From an uncultured Dorea sp. (GTDB taxonomy: Bacteria; Bacillota; Clostridia; Lachnospirales; Lachnospiraceae): DNA of 30,683 nucleotides. Both the position numbers and the translations under genes were made by a program. This document shows, piece after piece, positions 23,189-30,683 of this stretch; position 1 is the stretch's first letter, and every line of letters begins with the position of its first letter. The DNA is taken from the NCBI GenBank assembly GCA_910584265.1, contig CAJTZE010000040.1, positions 1-30,683 on the forward strand. Reading direction: 5' to 3'. The notes beneath the pieces are model-generated. The model did no database searches. It was not told the DNA's origin and worked only from the letters and a program-made list of their open reading frames with translations.

Positions 23189-23707
23189 CTAGTTATTTCT
23201 GGCGGTCCTGCCCAGCAGACGCTGCTTAAAGGCCTTGATCTTAGTGATATAACGGCTGGTATATAATACGCCTATAAGCAGCATACCAAATACCAGCCCT
23301 AATGCGAAGTCTGCAATGTTCTCATAGATTCCGGCGGATGTTAAGCCTCGGATGTCCAAGAGCATATAGACAATAAAGGCAATGACGCCCAGAATAAACA
23401 GCAGGTTTAATCGTCTGGAAAATGCCATTTTTTCATTATTATTGTAATCTGCAACCTTTAGTAAGGTTTCCTGCGTTTTCTTATCAATCATATGAGCCTT
23501 CCTTTCTCCATCTAATAATTCTTCAATGCTGATCTCATAGTAATTGGCGATTTCAATTACCAAGTCGAAGTCCGGCATATTTACTCCGTTTTCCCAGCGG
23601 GAAATACTGCGGTTGGATACTCCCAGTATTTCGGAAAATTGTTCCTGTGTCAGCCCCTTCTCTTTGCGGAGCTCTTTTAGAAATCGGCCTGTTTTTTTCT
23701 GATCCAT
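23189..23707 (-). CDS. XRE-family regulator with two membrane helices
   Basis: A 172-residue protein. Residues 6-65 form an XRE helix-turn-helix with LRKEKGLTQEQFSEILGV and SNRSISRWENGVNMPD, a very typical DNA-binding segment. Residues about 101-118 and 131-150 are hydrophobic membrane helices, followed by a basic tail. It is therefore a membrane-anchored regulator; such proteins in Firmicutes often sense the envelope or a small membrane partner. The start at 23707 was chosen because AAAGGAGG precedes it and MDQKKTG is a normal XRE start. The target is unknown; no transporter gene is adjacent. Confidence 0.87.
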   Translation of the reverse strand: MDQKKTGRFLKELRKEKGLTQEQFSEILGVSNRSISRWENGVNMPDFDLVIEIANYYEISIEELLDGERKAHMIDKKTQETLLKVADYNNNEKMAFSRRLNLLFILGVIAFIVYMLLDIRGLTSAGIYENIADFALGLVFGMLLIGVLYTSRYITKIKAFKQRLLGRTARNN

Positions 23708-23733
23708 GCTGTCTGCTTCCTCCTTTCGGGTAA

Positions 23734-23742
23734 AGAATAGCA
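23734..23742 (-). promoter_or_regulatory. Possible promoter of the XRE gene
   Basis: On the minus strand, TGC-TATTCT forms an extended -10. A poor -35 (TGTTAT) lies 17 nt upstream. Confidence 0.4.
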
Positions 23743-23842
23743 TATTCGGAGAAAAAATAACACGACACAGAGCGAGAATAGGCATAATGTATGTGTACAG
23801 CCGCTATTAAATTGATGAAGTTAAAAAAATTTGCTATGCATA

Positions 23843-23871
23843 TTGACAAATGAATCATGATAGGATAAAAT
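23843..23871 (+). promoter_or_regulatory. Promoter of tRNA-Arg
   Basis: -35 TTGACA (23843-23848), 17-nt spacer, -10 TAAAAT (23866-23871). The tRNA begins about 27 nt after the predicted start. Confidence 0.8.
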
Positions 23872-23904
23872 ATTAAATGCTGTAGGCAGGAAGTTTGCAG
23901 ATGT

Positions 23905-23978
23905 GTGGGCGTAGCTCAGCTGGATAGAGCGTTTGGCTACGGACCAAAAGGTCGGGGGTTCGAATCCTCTCGCCCACG
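23905..23978 (+). tRNA. tRNA-Arg(ACG)
   Basis: Complete 74-nt cloverleaf with acceptor GTGGGCG / CGCCCAC and T-loop GGTTCGAATCC. The anticodon stem TTTGG/CCAAA has loop CTACGGA, giving ACG (read as ICG). CCA is not encoded. It is a single-gene unit with its own promoter and terminator. Confidence 0.95.
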
Positions 23979-23983
23979 GTAGG

Positions 23984-24016
23984 AGAGCATTTCACTTTTA
24001 AGGAATGCTCTTTTTT
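23984..24016 (+). terminator. Terminator after tRNA-Arg
   Basis: AGAGCATT (23984-23991) pairs with AATGCTCT (24004-24011) around a 12-nt loop, followed by a T-run. Confidence 0.8.
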
Positions 24017-24078
24017 GTATATTCTGCGGTGTTTTATGGAAAACCGTGAAAAAATAGACATATTTGGTTAATTTTCTA

Positions 24079-24107
24079 TGGACAACATTTTTGAAATGTA
24101 ATAGAAT
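24079..24107 (+). promoter_or_regulatory. Promoter of the phosphofructokinase gene
   Basis: -35 TGGACA (24079-24084), 17-nt spacer, -10 TAGAAT (24102-24107), about 48 nt before the start codon. Confidence 0.65.
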
Positions 24108-24155
24108 TAGATTTGTTCAGAGTTAATTATATAAACGTTTTTGGAGGTAGTAACA

Positions 24156-25397
24156 ATGAAAGGAAATATCGTAGTTGGACAGTCTGGCGGTCCTACAGCA
24201 GTGATTAATTCTTCTGTAGCAGGTGTATTTGCCGGAGCAAAGGCACTGGGCGTAGAGAAGATTTACGGAATGGTTCATGGAATTGAAGGCTTCTTAGAGG
24301 ACAAGCTTGTAGAGCTTCATCCATATCTGGATGATGAGACAGGGATTGAGCTTTTAAAGAGAACACCTTCTGCATTCTTGGGTTCATGCCGTTTCAAGAT
24401 GCCTAAGATTGAAGGGCATGAGGACGTATATGAGAAGGTTTTCGAGATTATGGAGAAGCACGACATTGAGTGCCTGTTCTACGCAGGCGGCAACGATTCT
24501 ATGGATACAGTAAAGATGTTATCTGATTATGCGGCGGCTCACAATAAGCCGCAGAGATTCGTAGGAGTACCGAAGACCATTGATAATGACCTTCCGATTA
24601 CGGATCATTGTCCGGGATATGGTTCTGCAGCAAAATATATTGCAACATCTCTTAAGGAGATTATCCGTGATAATGAGTCATTTGGAGCAAAGAAGCCTAC
24701 TGTGTGTATTGTAGAGATTATGGGACGGAATGCCGGATGGCTGACAGCGGCTGCGGCACTTGCAAAGGGCGATGACTGTTCAGGCTGTGATGCAATCTAT
24801 CTGCCGGAGAGAGTATTTGATATTGATGCATTTAAGGCAAAGGTAAAGGAACTGAGCGAGACGAAGAGTTCTGTTGTTATCGCAGTGTCGGAGGGTGTTA
24901 AGATTGCTGACGGACGTTATGTATGCGAGCTGGCAAACGAGAATGTGGCAGTAGACGCATTCGGTCACAAGCAGATGTCTGGTACTGCTGCTTATCTTGC
25001 ACAGCTTATTGCAGCAGATACAGGCCTTAAGACCAGAGCAGTTGAGTTTTCTACTCTGCAGAGAGCAGCTACGCATATTGCTTCTCTAACAGATATCAAT
25101 GAAGCATTCCAGTGCGGCAGAGACGCTGTTAAGGCGGCAGAAGAAGGCAAGACAGGCGTTATGATCACATTAGATAGAATTGTGGCAGATCCATACTGCT
25201 GCGGAACAAGCGCTTATGATATCCATGCAATCGCGAATGTTGAGAGAGCAGTTCCGGATGAGTGGATCACAGAAGACGGATGCGGCCTGAATGACGGCTA
25301 TGAGAAGTATGCAAGGCCGCTGATCCAGGGAGAGCTTACCCCTCTGTATGTAAATGGAACACCTCGCCATCTGGTTATGGCAGAACTGTTAGACTAA
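24156..25397 (+). CDS. pfp: Pyrophosphate-type 6-phosphofructokinase
   Basis: A 413-residue phosphofructokinase that phosphorylates fructose 6-phosphate in glycolysis. It has GQSGGPTAVINS (8-19) at the phosphoryl-donor site, GGNDS (111-115) with Asp114 where ATP enzymes have Gly, and PKTIDND (139-145), whose Lys140 replaces the Gly of ATP-dependent PGTIDND. These two positions are the known markers for pyrophosphate use, so PPi is the likely donor, which makes the step reversible. Length also fits the PPi group rather than the roughly 320-residue bacterial ATP enzyme. The ribosome site GGAGGT lies 9 nt upstream of ATG 24156. It is a single-gene unit with its own promoter and strong terminator. 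Confidence 0.92.
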   Translation: MKGNIVVGQSGGPTAVINSSVAGVFAGAKALGVEKIYGMVHGIEGFLEDKLVELHPYLDDETGIELLKRTPSAFLGSCRFKMPKIEGHEDVYEKVFEIMEKHDIECLFYAGGNDSMDTVKMLSDYAAAHNKPQRFVGVPKTIDNDLPITDHCPGYGSAAKYIATSLKEIIRDNESFGAKKPTVCIVEIMGRNAGWLTAAAALAKGDDCSGCDAIYLPERVFDIDAFKAKVKELSETKSSVVIAVSEGVKIADGRYVCELANENVAVDAFGHKQMSGTAAYLAQLIAADTGLKTRAVEFSTLQRAATHIASLTDINEAFQCGRDAVKAAEEGKTGVMITLDRIVADPYCCGTSAYDIHAIANVERAVPDEWITEDGCGLNDGYEKYARPLIQGELTPLYVNGTPRHLVMAELLD

Positions 25398-25417
25398 GAA
25401 TACTATAGAAAAGCTGA

Positions 25418-25442
25418 GGGTGCCTGAGGGCACCCTTTTTTG
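25418..25442 (+). terminator. Terminator of the phosphofructokinase gene
   Basis: GGGTGCC (25418-25424), TGAG tetraloop, GGCACCC (25429-25435), then a T-run: a textbook intrinsic terminator. Confidence 0.9.
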
Positions 25443-25482
25443 TTATAAAGGAAATTCCTTAGGATTTCCTTTATAACAAAAA
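25437..25482. repeat. Perfect 19-bp inverted repeat
   Basis: The arm 25437-25455 (TTTTTGTTATAAAGGAAAT) is exactly complementary to 25464-25482, with an 8-nt loop. It starts in the T-run of the preceding terminator. It is AT-rich, with T-runs on both strands, so it could be a second bidirectional terminator or the remnant of a small inverted-repeat element. Confidence 0.75.
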
Positions 25483-25573
25483 TAAGGTGCGCAGCTTCGC
25501 GCCCGGAACAAAAGATGCGCTGATAAATATCTGAATAAAAAACAATGAAATTACATAAAACACAAAAATAAAC

Positions 25574-25602
25574 TTGACATAACTGTATGTATGAGTTAGC
25601 AT
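25574..25602 (+). promoter_or_regulatory. Promoter of the pseudokinase-like gene
   Basis: -35 TTGACA (25574-25579), 17-nt spacer, -10 TAGCAT (25597-25602), about 33 nt before the AAAGGAG ribosome site. Confidence 0.7.
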
Positions 25603-25641
25603 AAGGATAAGGTTATGTAAATAGTAGAAAGGAGTGTTTTT

Positions 25642-26856
25642 TTGGAGGAGAGACAAGGGTATGATGTACTTAGGATCGTGGTGCACAGTGACCGGTGTTA
25701 TATGAGCACCGATTATATCAAAGGCAAACAGCTGATCGTGTGGCTGAAGTATCATTCCCGGATTGACAAGGAGATGCTGCTTGGATGGATCTGGGAATTG
25801 ATGGAGAATCTGGAGCATTTTCATCAGTGCAGGGGGAATCCTTGTTATCAATATGTGAATCCCTACAGTATTATTGTAGGGGAGAATCAGAAGCTGTATC
25901 TGTTGGATTTAGGAAGCAGGGAGCAGGATGAGATGCTGCATTTGATGCAGCGCAGGTATGTCCGGGAGAATTTCTTGTCACCGGACAATCAATATTATCA
26001 GAAGGCGAGCGTGCAGGAAGATATCTATGGATTTGGGAAGACGGTGCAGTATCTGTTGTCTGCGGCTGAGGTGGAGCCGGCGCTGGGAAAGATGGAAGAG
26101 TTCCGTTTGAAGAATATGATATCCAGATGTGTAAACTGTAATTCTAAGAAGCGTTATCAGACCGTTCGGGAAATATCAGATCATTTTCCAAATAGCAGGA
26201 AGAGAAGTAATCATAGGATGGCACCGCTGCGAAAGGTGCTTGTGTGTGCAGTTATTCTGACCGGATTCGCGGCTGCAGTTACACAGGCGGCAGGCGGAGA
26301 TTCATGGAAGCAGGACGAACAGAAGGAGGGGAAGGTACAGGAAGGCTTGACGGATACAAAGGATGACAGCCGCCAGATACTGGAGGATTACCGTGAAGAG
26401 ATGCGGCAGATACAGGAGCAGTGGGATACTGAGAAACAGGAAATAGAAAAGGCACATGCCGAAAGAGAAAGAAAATTGACGTATGAGCTGGCATTGTTGT
26501 ATTTTCTTGAGCTGGAGGATTATCAGAAGTGCAGGGAGATTGTGGAGAGCGTGGAACAGCCGGAAGCGTTTGAGGCGGACTTTGTGAAGCTGTGTGCTTT
26601 TATGGACGATCAGGAGCCGCTGTTTACAGAACAGGAGACAGAGCAGTTTTTAGAGCGGCTAAAGACAGAGATTCCGGATTTGGAGGATGTGCGTTATAAT
26701 TATTGTGTGTCAAAGGGATATGAGAAGCTGAAGGAAAAGACGCAGACACAGGGAGAAGCGCTGCAGGAGGATGGCATGCCGGATACAGAAGTGCAGGATG
26801 GAGCAGAGAATCTGGCGCATGTATCCGAAGGCAGTCAGGAAGCTGCAGGACAGTAG
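25642..26856 (+). CDS. Pseudokinase-like single-pass membrane protein (TTG start)
   Basis: A 404-residue protein. Residues 1-185 resemble a Ser/Thr kinase C-lobe: YVNPYSIIV (71-79) stands where the catalytic HRDLKPENI loop belongs, LYLLDLGS (85-92) stands at the DFG position, EDIYGFGKTVQYLL matches the DIYSLG helix, and KKRYQTVREI is the usual kinase end. There is no glycine-rich loop, and the His-Arg-Asp is absent, so catalysis is unlikely. Residues 198-217 form a membrane helix, 243-285 a charged coiled coil, and the tail is Glu/Gln-rich. The order pseudokinase, helix, outer domain recalls EssB/YukC of type VII secretion, but no such genes are nearby. TTG 25642 is supported by AAAGGAG 7 nt upstream; the next in-frame ATG would remove conserved sequence. 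Confidence 0.72.
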   Translation: MEERQGYDVLRIVVHSDRCYMSTDYIKGKQLIVWLKYHSRIDKEMLLGWIWELMENLEHFHQCRGNPCYQYVNPYSIIVGENQKLYLLDLGSREQDEMLHLMQRRYVRENFLSPDNQYYQKASVQEDIYGFGKTVQYLLSAAEVEPALGKMEEFRLKNMISRCVNCNSKKRYQTVREISDHFPNSRKRSNHRMAPLRKVLVCAVILTGFAAAVTQAAGGDSWKQDEQKEGKVQEGLTDTKDDSRQILEDYREEMRQIQEQWDTEKQEIEKAHAERERKLTYELALLYFLELEDYQKCREIVESVEQPEAFEADFVKLCAFMDDQEPLFTEQETEQFLERLKTEIPDLEDVRYNYCVSKGYEKLKEKTQTQGEALQEDGMPDTEVQDGAENLAHVSEGSQEAAGQ

Positions 26857-26887
26857 AACGAAGCAGATGTAAGCAGGGGGATGGAGT

Positions 26888-27688
26888 ATGTATTTAAAGC
26901 CAAACATTGCAAAACTAAAGAAGCGGAAGAAGGAATTAGGATGGACAAACCAGAGGCTTGCCAGTGAATCAGGAGTTCCGGCAGGAACCTTGAACAAGAT
27001 ATTGAACGGCACGACAAGATATCCGAGGGATGAGACAATTGATGCTATGGCAGGGGCAATGGGGTTAGATTATTATGAGCTGGAGGATTCGGCCGCAGAT
27101 ACCGCATTGATTCGGGAAACCGGTACTTACCAGAGTACAGGAAAGGAGGGGCGGGCAACTTTGGATACTTATTATTCCCTTCCGGATGAGCTCAGGGCAG
27201 AGCTGGTTGACGGGAAGATTTATTATATGTCAGCTCCTTCTATAAGGCATCAGAGTATAATGCTGGCGCTGGCGGCGGCTTTGTATAGCTATTTTTCCGA
27301 TAAGAAGAAGGACTGCCGGGTGCTTGCGGCATCCTGCGGTGTGCGTCTGGATTGCGATGAATATACGATGGTGGAACCGGATATTTTTGTGATCCGCAGG
27401 AAGGAACAGCTTGCAGGCGGAGCTTACTGCATGGGAGCACCGGAGTTTGTGATAGAGATTGTGTCATTGTCAAGCTCCAGACATGACTATGAGCTGAAAC
27501 GGTATAAGTATCAGAATGCAGGAGTAAAAGAATACTGGATTGTAGATCCGATCAAGATGCGGATCGTGGTTTATGCATTTGCAAAGGATGCTGTTCCGGC
27601 AGTTTATACGTTTGAGGATAAGGTAAGGCCTTATTTGTATCCTGATCTGGAGATGGATTTTGAACAGATAAAGAAGGAGATGGTATAG
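26888..27688 (+). CDS. HTH (XRE-like) fused to Uma2-type PD-(D/E)XK protein
   Basis: A 266-residue fusion. Residues 5-62 form an XRE-like helix-turn-helix (LGWTNQRLASESGV, PAGTLNKILNG). Residues about 90-266 are a Uma2-type restriction-endonuclease-fold domain with the signature VDGKIYYMSAPSIRHQSI, acidic Asp165 (VEPDIFVI), Glu190 in FVIEIVSLSS and KEYWIVDP. The nuclease core residues look intact. Uma2 proteins are common in cyanobacteria and some Firmicutes, and their function is unproven. The DNA-binding domain suggests the nuclease fold is sent to specific sites or regulates itself. ATG 26888 has AGGGGG about 7 nt upstream. It lies 31 nt after the pseudokinase gene, so the two may be cotranscribed. 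Confidence 0.85.
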   Translation: MYLKPNIAKLKKRKKELGWTNQRLASESGVPAGTLNKILNGTTRYPRDETIDAMAGAMGLDYYELEDSAADTALIRETGTYQSTGKEGRATLDTYYSLPDELRAELVDGKIYYMSAPSIRHQSIMLALAAALYSYFSDKKKDCRVLAASCGVRLDCDEYTMVEPDIFVIRRKEQLAGGAYCMGAPEFVIEIVSLSSSRHDYELKRYKYQNAGVKEYWIVDPIKMRIVVYAFAKDAVPAVYTFEDKVRPYLYPDLEMDFEQIKKEMV

Positions 27689-27782
27689 CTTTCTGCGAAG
27701 CGGCATTTTTCAGTACCGGGAAGACGGCATGTAAGAAGCCGCTTATGTGAATGGAAGAAAGAGCAGTGCTGCAAACAAGTAA

Positions 27783-27811
27783 TTGTGAAACGAGGAAAGA
27801 TAAAGTATAAT
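27783..27811 (+). promoter_or_regulatory. Promoter of the LysR gene
   Basis: -35 TTGTGA (27783-27788), 17-nt spacer, perfect -10 TATAAT (27806-27811), about 40 nt before the start codon. Confidence 0.75.
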
Positions 27812-27855
27812 AGGTCTTACAGCATGGTATGATGGCATGGAAAGGAAGGACAGAT

Positions 27856-28758
27856 ATGACACTGCAGCAGCTGAAGTATTTTCAATCCACAGCGGTCTAT
27901 AAAAGCTTTTCTAAAGCGGCGGAGAGTTGTTTTGTAGCCCAGACAGCGGTGAGTAAACAGATTGCGAATCTGGAAAGCGAGCTGGGCTGTATATTGTTCG
28001 TCAGGGATAAGCATCATGTTTCACTGACGAAGAGCGGGGAAATCCTGCTGGAATACACGGAAGAAATTCTGCGGCTTTGTGACGAGGCTGTGCGCGATAC
28101 GAAGATGGCTCAGCTGATGTCATCGAATCATCTGCGTATCGGTTATTGGGGAATACTGGAGCAGAGAATACTGATCGATCTGATGAAGAAGTATAAAAAG
28201 GTCAGCCAGAACCAGAATTTCGCGCCGCTGTACAGCAGTGTGCATCTGGATCAGGTGGTATGGTCCCTGCTAAATGGAAAACAGGACGCCGTCCTGATGC
28301 CGAGGGTGATCGTCAGGGATGTTCCGCGGATATCCTATATGCCGCTGGTGGAACCGGAGATATGTCTGGCGGTGGGAAAGGACCACCCCTTTGCCGGAAA
28401 GACAGAGGTGACGGTGGAAGAGCTGAAAACGGAGAATTTCATTACAGCTGATACCTCCGGTTCGCCGCAGCTCAATGAGTTTCGGGAAAGCCAATGGACG
28501 GAGCTGGGGTTTCACCCTAATATTATTTTTCGGACGACGGAGACAGAATCAGCGCTGCTTATGACAGAGACTGGAGGCGGAGTGATGCTGGTAACCGAAT
28601 TGATGCGGTATTATGAGCCGAACCGCCTTTCCTTTGTGAGTATTAAGGATTTTCATATGAAACAGGAGATGGGGATGGCATGGCTTACGGAGAATACGGA
28701 GCCGGAGCTGATGAAATTTCTTGACTTTGTAAAGAAGCAGGAAGTAAGCATTACGTAA
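27856..28758 (+). CDS. LysR-family transcriptional regulator
   Basis: A 300-residue LysR regulator. Residues 1-60 form the winged helix-turn-helix (LQQLKYFQSTAVYKSFSKAAE, then AVSKQIANLESELG and LFVRD). The rest is the effector-binding domain, including LRIGYWGILEQ and a late GGGVMLVTE segment. Effector and targets are unknown. LysR proteins often control a neighbouring gene, which makes the sugar kinase downstream in the same direction a candidate, though they are separated by a terminator. ATG 27856 was chosen because AAGGAAGG lies about 7 nt upstream and MTLQQLKYF is the standard family start. Confidence 0.92.
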   Translation: MTLQQLKYFQSTAVYKSFSKAAESCFVAQTAVSKQIANLESELGCILFVRDKHHVSLTKSGEILLEYTEEILRLCDEAVRDTKMAQLMSSNHLRIGYWGILEQRILIDLMKKYKKVSQNQNFAPLYSSVHLDQVVWSLLNGKQDAVLMPRVIVRDVPRISYMPLVEPEICLAVGKDHPFAGKTEVTVEELKTENFITADTSGSPQLNEFRESQWTELGFHPNIIFRTTETESALLMTETGGGVMLVTELMRYYEPNRLSFVSIKDFHMKQEMGMAWLTENTEPELMKFLDFVKKQEVSIT

Positions 28759-28778
28759 AATAGAATATAAGATGGACA

Positions 28779-28839
28779 GACAGCATGGCAGACTGCCGGG
28801 GGTTCGATAAGAAACCGCAGCCGACCGTGCTGTCTTTTT
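28779..28839 (+). terminator. Terminator after the LysR gene
   Basis: GACAGCATGG (28779-28788) pairs with CCGTGCTGTC (28825-28834) with one G-T pair, followed by T5. The long internal region has a further CTGC/GCAG stem, giving a branched hairpin. Confidence 0.65.
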
Positions 28840-29071
28840 GTGTATATTTTAGGATAATACAGAAAATATCTGGAACTAATTTGCATTTTGAACAATAAAG
28901 CGGGCGGAAAATGGGGAGAAACGGTGATAATATACAAAAAGTGATAACGTAATTCCAAAACAATGTTGGCTTTTTGGAGGGTACTCTTTTTATAATCAAG
29001 ATATAAATAAGCAGATGATCCTACAGGAGAGTAAGCCCTGAAGGACTACTGAAATTGTGAGGAGGCTGGAT
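28840..29071 (+). promoter_or_regulatory. Intergenic control region before the sugar kinase
   Basis: There is no coding signal here. A perfect -10 TATAAT (28991-28996) is paired with TTGGCT (28966-28971) at a long 19-nt spacing, so activation by a regulator is likely. Two direct GTGATAA copies (28924 and 28941 onward) lie 17 nt apart upstream of it and may be a regulator site. About 75 nt of leader follow before the start codon. Confidence 0.45.
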
Positions 29072-30628
29072 ATGGATTATTTTATGGGAATTGATGCCGG
29101 GACCAGCGGAGTGAAGGCTGTTGTCATGGACAGAGAAGGACGCACAGCCGGAAAGGGATACTGCGAATGCAATGTAGTATCACCATTTCCCGGTTATGCG
29201 GAGCAGGATCCGCGGGAGTGGTGGGAAGCATTGAAACAGGCGGCGGCCATGGCAGTAAAGGAGTGCGGAGCGGGAGAAGAAATCCGCGCAGTCAGTTTTT
29301 CCGGGCAGATGCAGGGCTGTACGATGCTGGATGAAAATATGGAGCCTGCAGGAAACTGCATTATCTGGCTGGATCAGCGCTCGGCAGCAGAGGCGGCAGA
29401 GTTAAACAGCAGGATTGACAGGGAAGAAATGCTGGGGATTACTGGAAGCAGCTGCCTTCCGAGCTACTGGGCGGCTAAGCTGAACTGGGTGAAAAAACAC
29501 CGGCCGGAGCAGTACCGCCGTATCCACAAGGTGATGTTTGCCAAGGATTACCTGCGTTACCGGATGACTGGAGAAACGGCTGTGGATGTGTCGGATGCTT
29601 CGCTTACATTTCTGTTTGACCTGCGTACAAGAAGCTGGTCGGAGAGGATGCTGGAGGTTTGCGGCATCCCCCGGGAAATTCTGCCGGACCGGGTGCTGGA
29701 ATCTCAGGATATTGCAGGATATTTAAAAAGCAGCACGGCAAAAGAGCTGGGAATGCGTCCGGGGATTCCGGTGATTACAGGAGGCGGAGACCAGCCGGTG
29801 GGCGGGATTGGCTGCGGGGCGGTGAAAACAGGCGTGATCAGTGCAGTTACCGGCACTTCAGGCGTGGTATTCGGATGCTGCGATACCCCGTTCGCCGATA
29901 AAAAAAACAGAGGGATTTTAAGTACCTGTCATAGCGTATCTGGAAAATATGATTTTCTGGGTTGTACGTTGTCGGCCGGAGGTTCATTCAAATGGCTGAG
30001 GGATACATTTTTTGAACGTGAGAAGAGAGAGCTTTTGGAAGAGAAGAAGGATGTTTATGACTGGATGACCGGATTGGCAGAGCAGGCTCCAGCGGGAAGC
30101 GAAGGGCTTATCTTTCTGCCGTACTTAAACGGAGAAAGCACTCCTATCGTAGATGCCGATGCCAGAGGCGTGTTCTTTGGGCTGACGCTCCGGCACGGAA
30201 AAGAAGCCATATGCCGCAGCGTGATGGAGGGGATTTCTTTTTCGCTGAGAGATACCATAGAAATTTTCCGGGAGACAGGCGTAGATGTAACAGAGGTTCG
30301 TGCCATGGGAGGCGGAGCTAAGAGCCGTCTGTGGCGGCAGATACAGGCGGATATATATAATGCCCGCGTGGTAACTACTAATATGGAGGAAGGGCCTGCG
30401 GCAGGTGCGGCGATACTGGCAGCAGTGGGAGCCGGATATTATGGAACAATTGAGGAAGCCTGTGATGCAGTTTTACAGGTTAAGACAGTAACAGAACCTA
30501 TACCGGAACATGTAAGGCGGTACGAAAGGTATTATCAGACATACCGGAGCCTCTACCCGGCACTCAGCCGTTTATATAGAAGCCAGGCGCGTATTGTGGA
30601 AGAGGATATGGCAATGCTAAAGGAATAG
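29072..30628 (+). CDS. xylB: FGGY-family sugar kinase, xylulokinase-like
   Basis: A 518-residue FGGY carbohydrate kinase, probably phosphorylating D-xylulose or a related sugar with ATP. The N-terminal phosphate loop is GIDAGTSGVKAV (6-17), the sugar site is IIWLDQRS (97-104), catalytic Asp240 lies in TGGGDQPVGG, and the ATP-domain motifs GTSGVVFG and AMGGGAKSRLWRQIQAD are present. In E. coli XylB the sugar-binding segment reads SGQMHG; here it is SGQMQG (77-82), so a different sugar is possible. ATG 29072 has GAGGAGG upstream. No isomerase or transporter is visible before the window ends, and the stop is 55 nt from the edge. Confidence 0.85.
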   Translation: MDYFMGIDAGTSGVKAVVMDREGRTAGKGYCECNVVSPFPGYAEQDPREWWEALKQAAAMAVKECGAGEEIRAVSFSGQMQGCTMLDENMEPAGNCIIWLDQRSAAEAAELNSRIDREEMLGITGSSCLPSYWAAKLNWVKKHRPEQYRRIHKVMFAKDYLRYRMTGETAVDVSDASLTFLFDLRTRSWSERMLEVCGIPREILPDRVLESQDIAGYLKSSTAKELGMRPGIPVITGGGDQPVGGIGCGAVKTGVISAVTGTSGVVFGCCDTPFADKKNRGILSTCHSVSGKYDFLGCTLSAGGSFKWLRDTFFEREKRELLEEKKDVYDWMTGLAEQAPAGSEGLIFLPYLNGESTPIVDADARGVFFGLTLRHGKEAICRSVMEGISFSLRDTIEIFRETGVDVTEVRAMGGGAKSRLWRQIQADIYNARVVTTNMEEGPAAGAAILAAVGAGYYGTIEEACDAVLQVKTVTEPIPEHVRRYERYYQTYRSLYPALSRLYRSQARIVEEDMAMLKE

Positions 30629-30683
30629 AAAGTCCAGCTAAGAAATGTCAATAGGTAAAGTGAAAAATGTTAAAAAAGTTTTT

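Noticed and set aside
27698..27744. Hairpin AAGCGGC / GCCGCTT as a terminator of the Uma2 gene
   Set aside because: The loop is 33 nt and there is no T-run on either strand.
30629..30683. A terminator or new gene at the right edge
   Set aside because: The 55 nt hold only AT-rich sequence with no convincing stem; too little is visible.

Overview
The window looks like chromosomal DNA of a Gram-positive anaerobe of the Clostridia, most likely a gut Lachnospiraceae (Blautia/Dorea/Mediterraneibacter-like). This is an inference from strong AGGAGG ribosome sites, moderate base composition, a pyrophosphate-type phosphofructokinase, a DUF3793 protein, a pyruvate formate-lyase with a separate glycyl-radical subunit, and tRNA genes without encoded CCA. 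No phage, transposase, CRISPR or rRNA signal was found.

Layout. (1) 1-700: a minus-strand tRNA cluster (Glu, Thr, CAT-anticodon, Asp, Val, partial Leu) with its promoter at 736-764. An 86-bp tandem repeat made from scrambled tRNA-Thr sequence interrupts it. (2) 899-16611: a large Ter (tellurium/stress-response) locus. It has two phosphoribosyltransferases of the Ter 'biosynthetic module' (PRTase_2-TRSP and PRTase_1-PELOTA), a CitE-like lyase on the opposite strand, a YceG-type domain fused to an HtrA-like serine protease, a full YceG protein, TelA, four tandem TerD-family genes, a P2-type Ca2+-ATPase overlapping a HAD phosphatase, and a convergent minus-strand pair (AIM24-family and a TerD with a disordered N-terminal extension). 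(3) 16682-20632: a divergent promoter region with two DtxR/IdeR-like palindromes, then DUF3793, a pyruvate formate-lyase split into a catalytic subunit and an 80-residue glycyl-radical subunit, and its activating enzyme. (4) 20728-25397: xanthine phosphoribosyltransferase, an ABC-class ATPase, a membrane-anchored XRE regulator (minus), tRNA-Arg(ACG) and a PPi-type phosphofructokinase. (5) 25642-30628: a pseudokinase-like membrane protein with a TTG start, an HTH-Uma2 nuclease-fold protein, a LysR regulator and an FGGY sugar kinase annotated as xylulokinase-like.

How they work together. The Ter genes match the stress-response module predicted by comparative genomics (Anantharaman, Iyer and Aravind). 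In that model TerD proteins bind Ca2+ at the membrane, TelA and YceG act with them, and the PRTases, lyase and HAD enzyme make or modify a nucleoside-like metabolite. This locus adds a Ca2+ pump and a protease fusion, and shows neither terC nor an ATP-grasp gene. The pfl operon would convert pyruvate to acetyl-CoA and formate; its promoter suggests metal (iron) control. The remaining genes are core metabolism and regulation.

The points most worth a second look are the YceG-HtrA fusion, the internal duplication in YceG, the split pyruvate formate-lyase with its candidate metal-responsive operators, and the scrambled tRNA-Thr tandem repeat. All functional statements come from reading motifs by eye; no database search was run.
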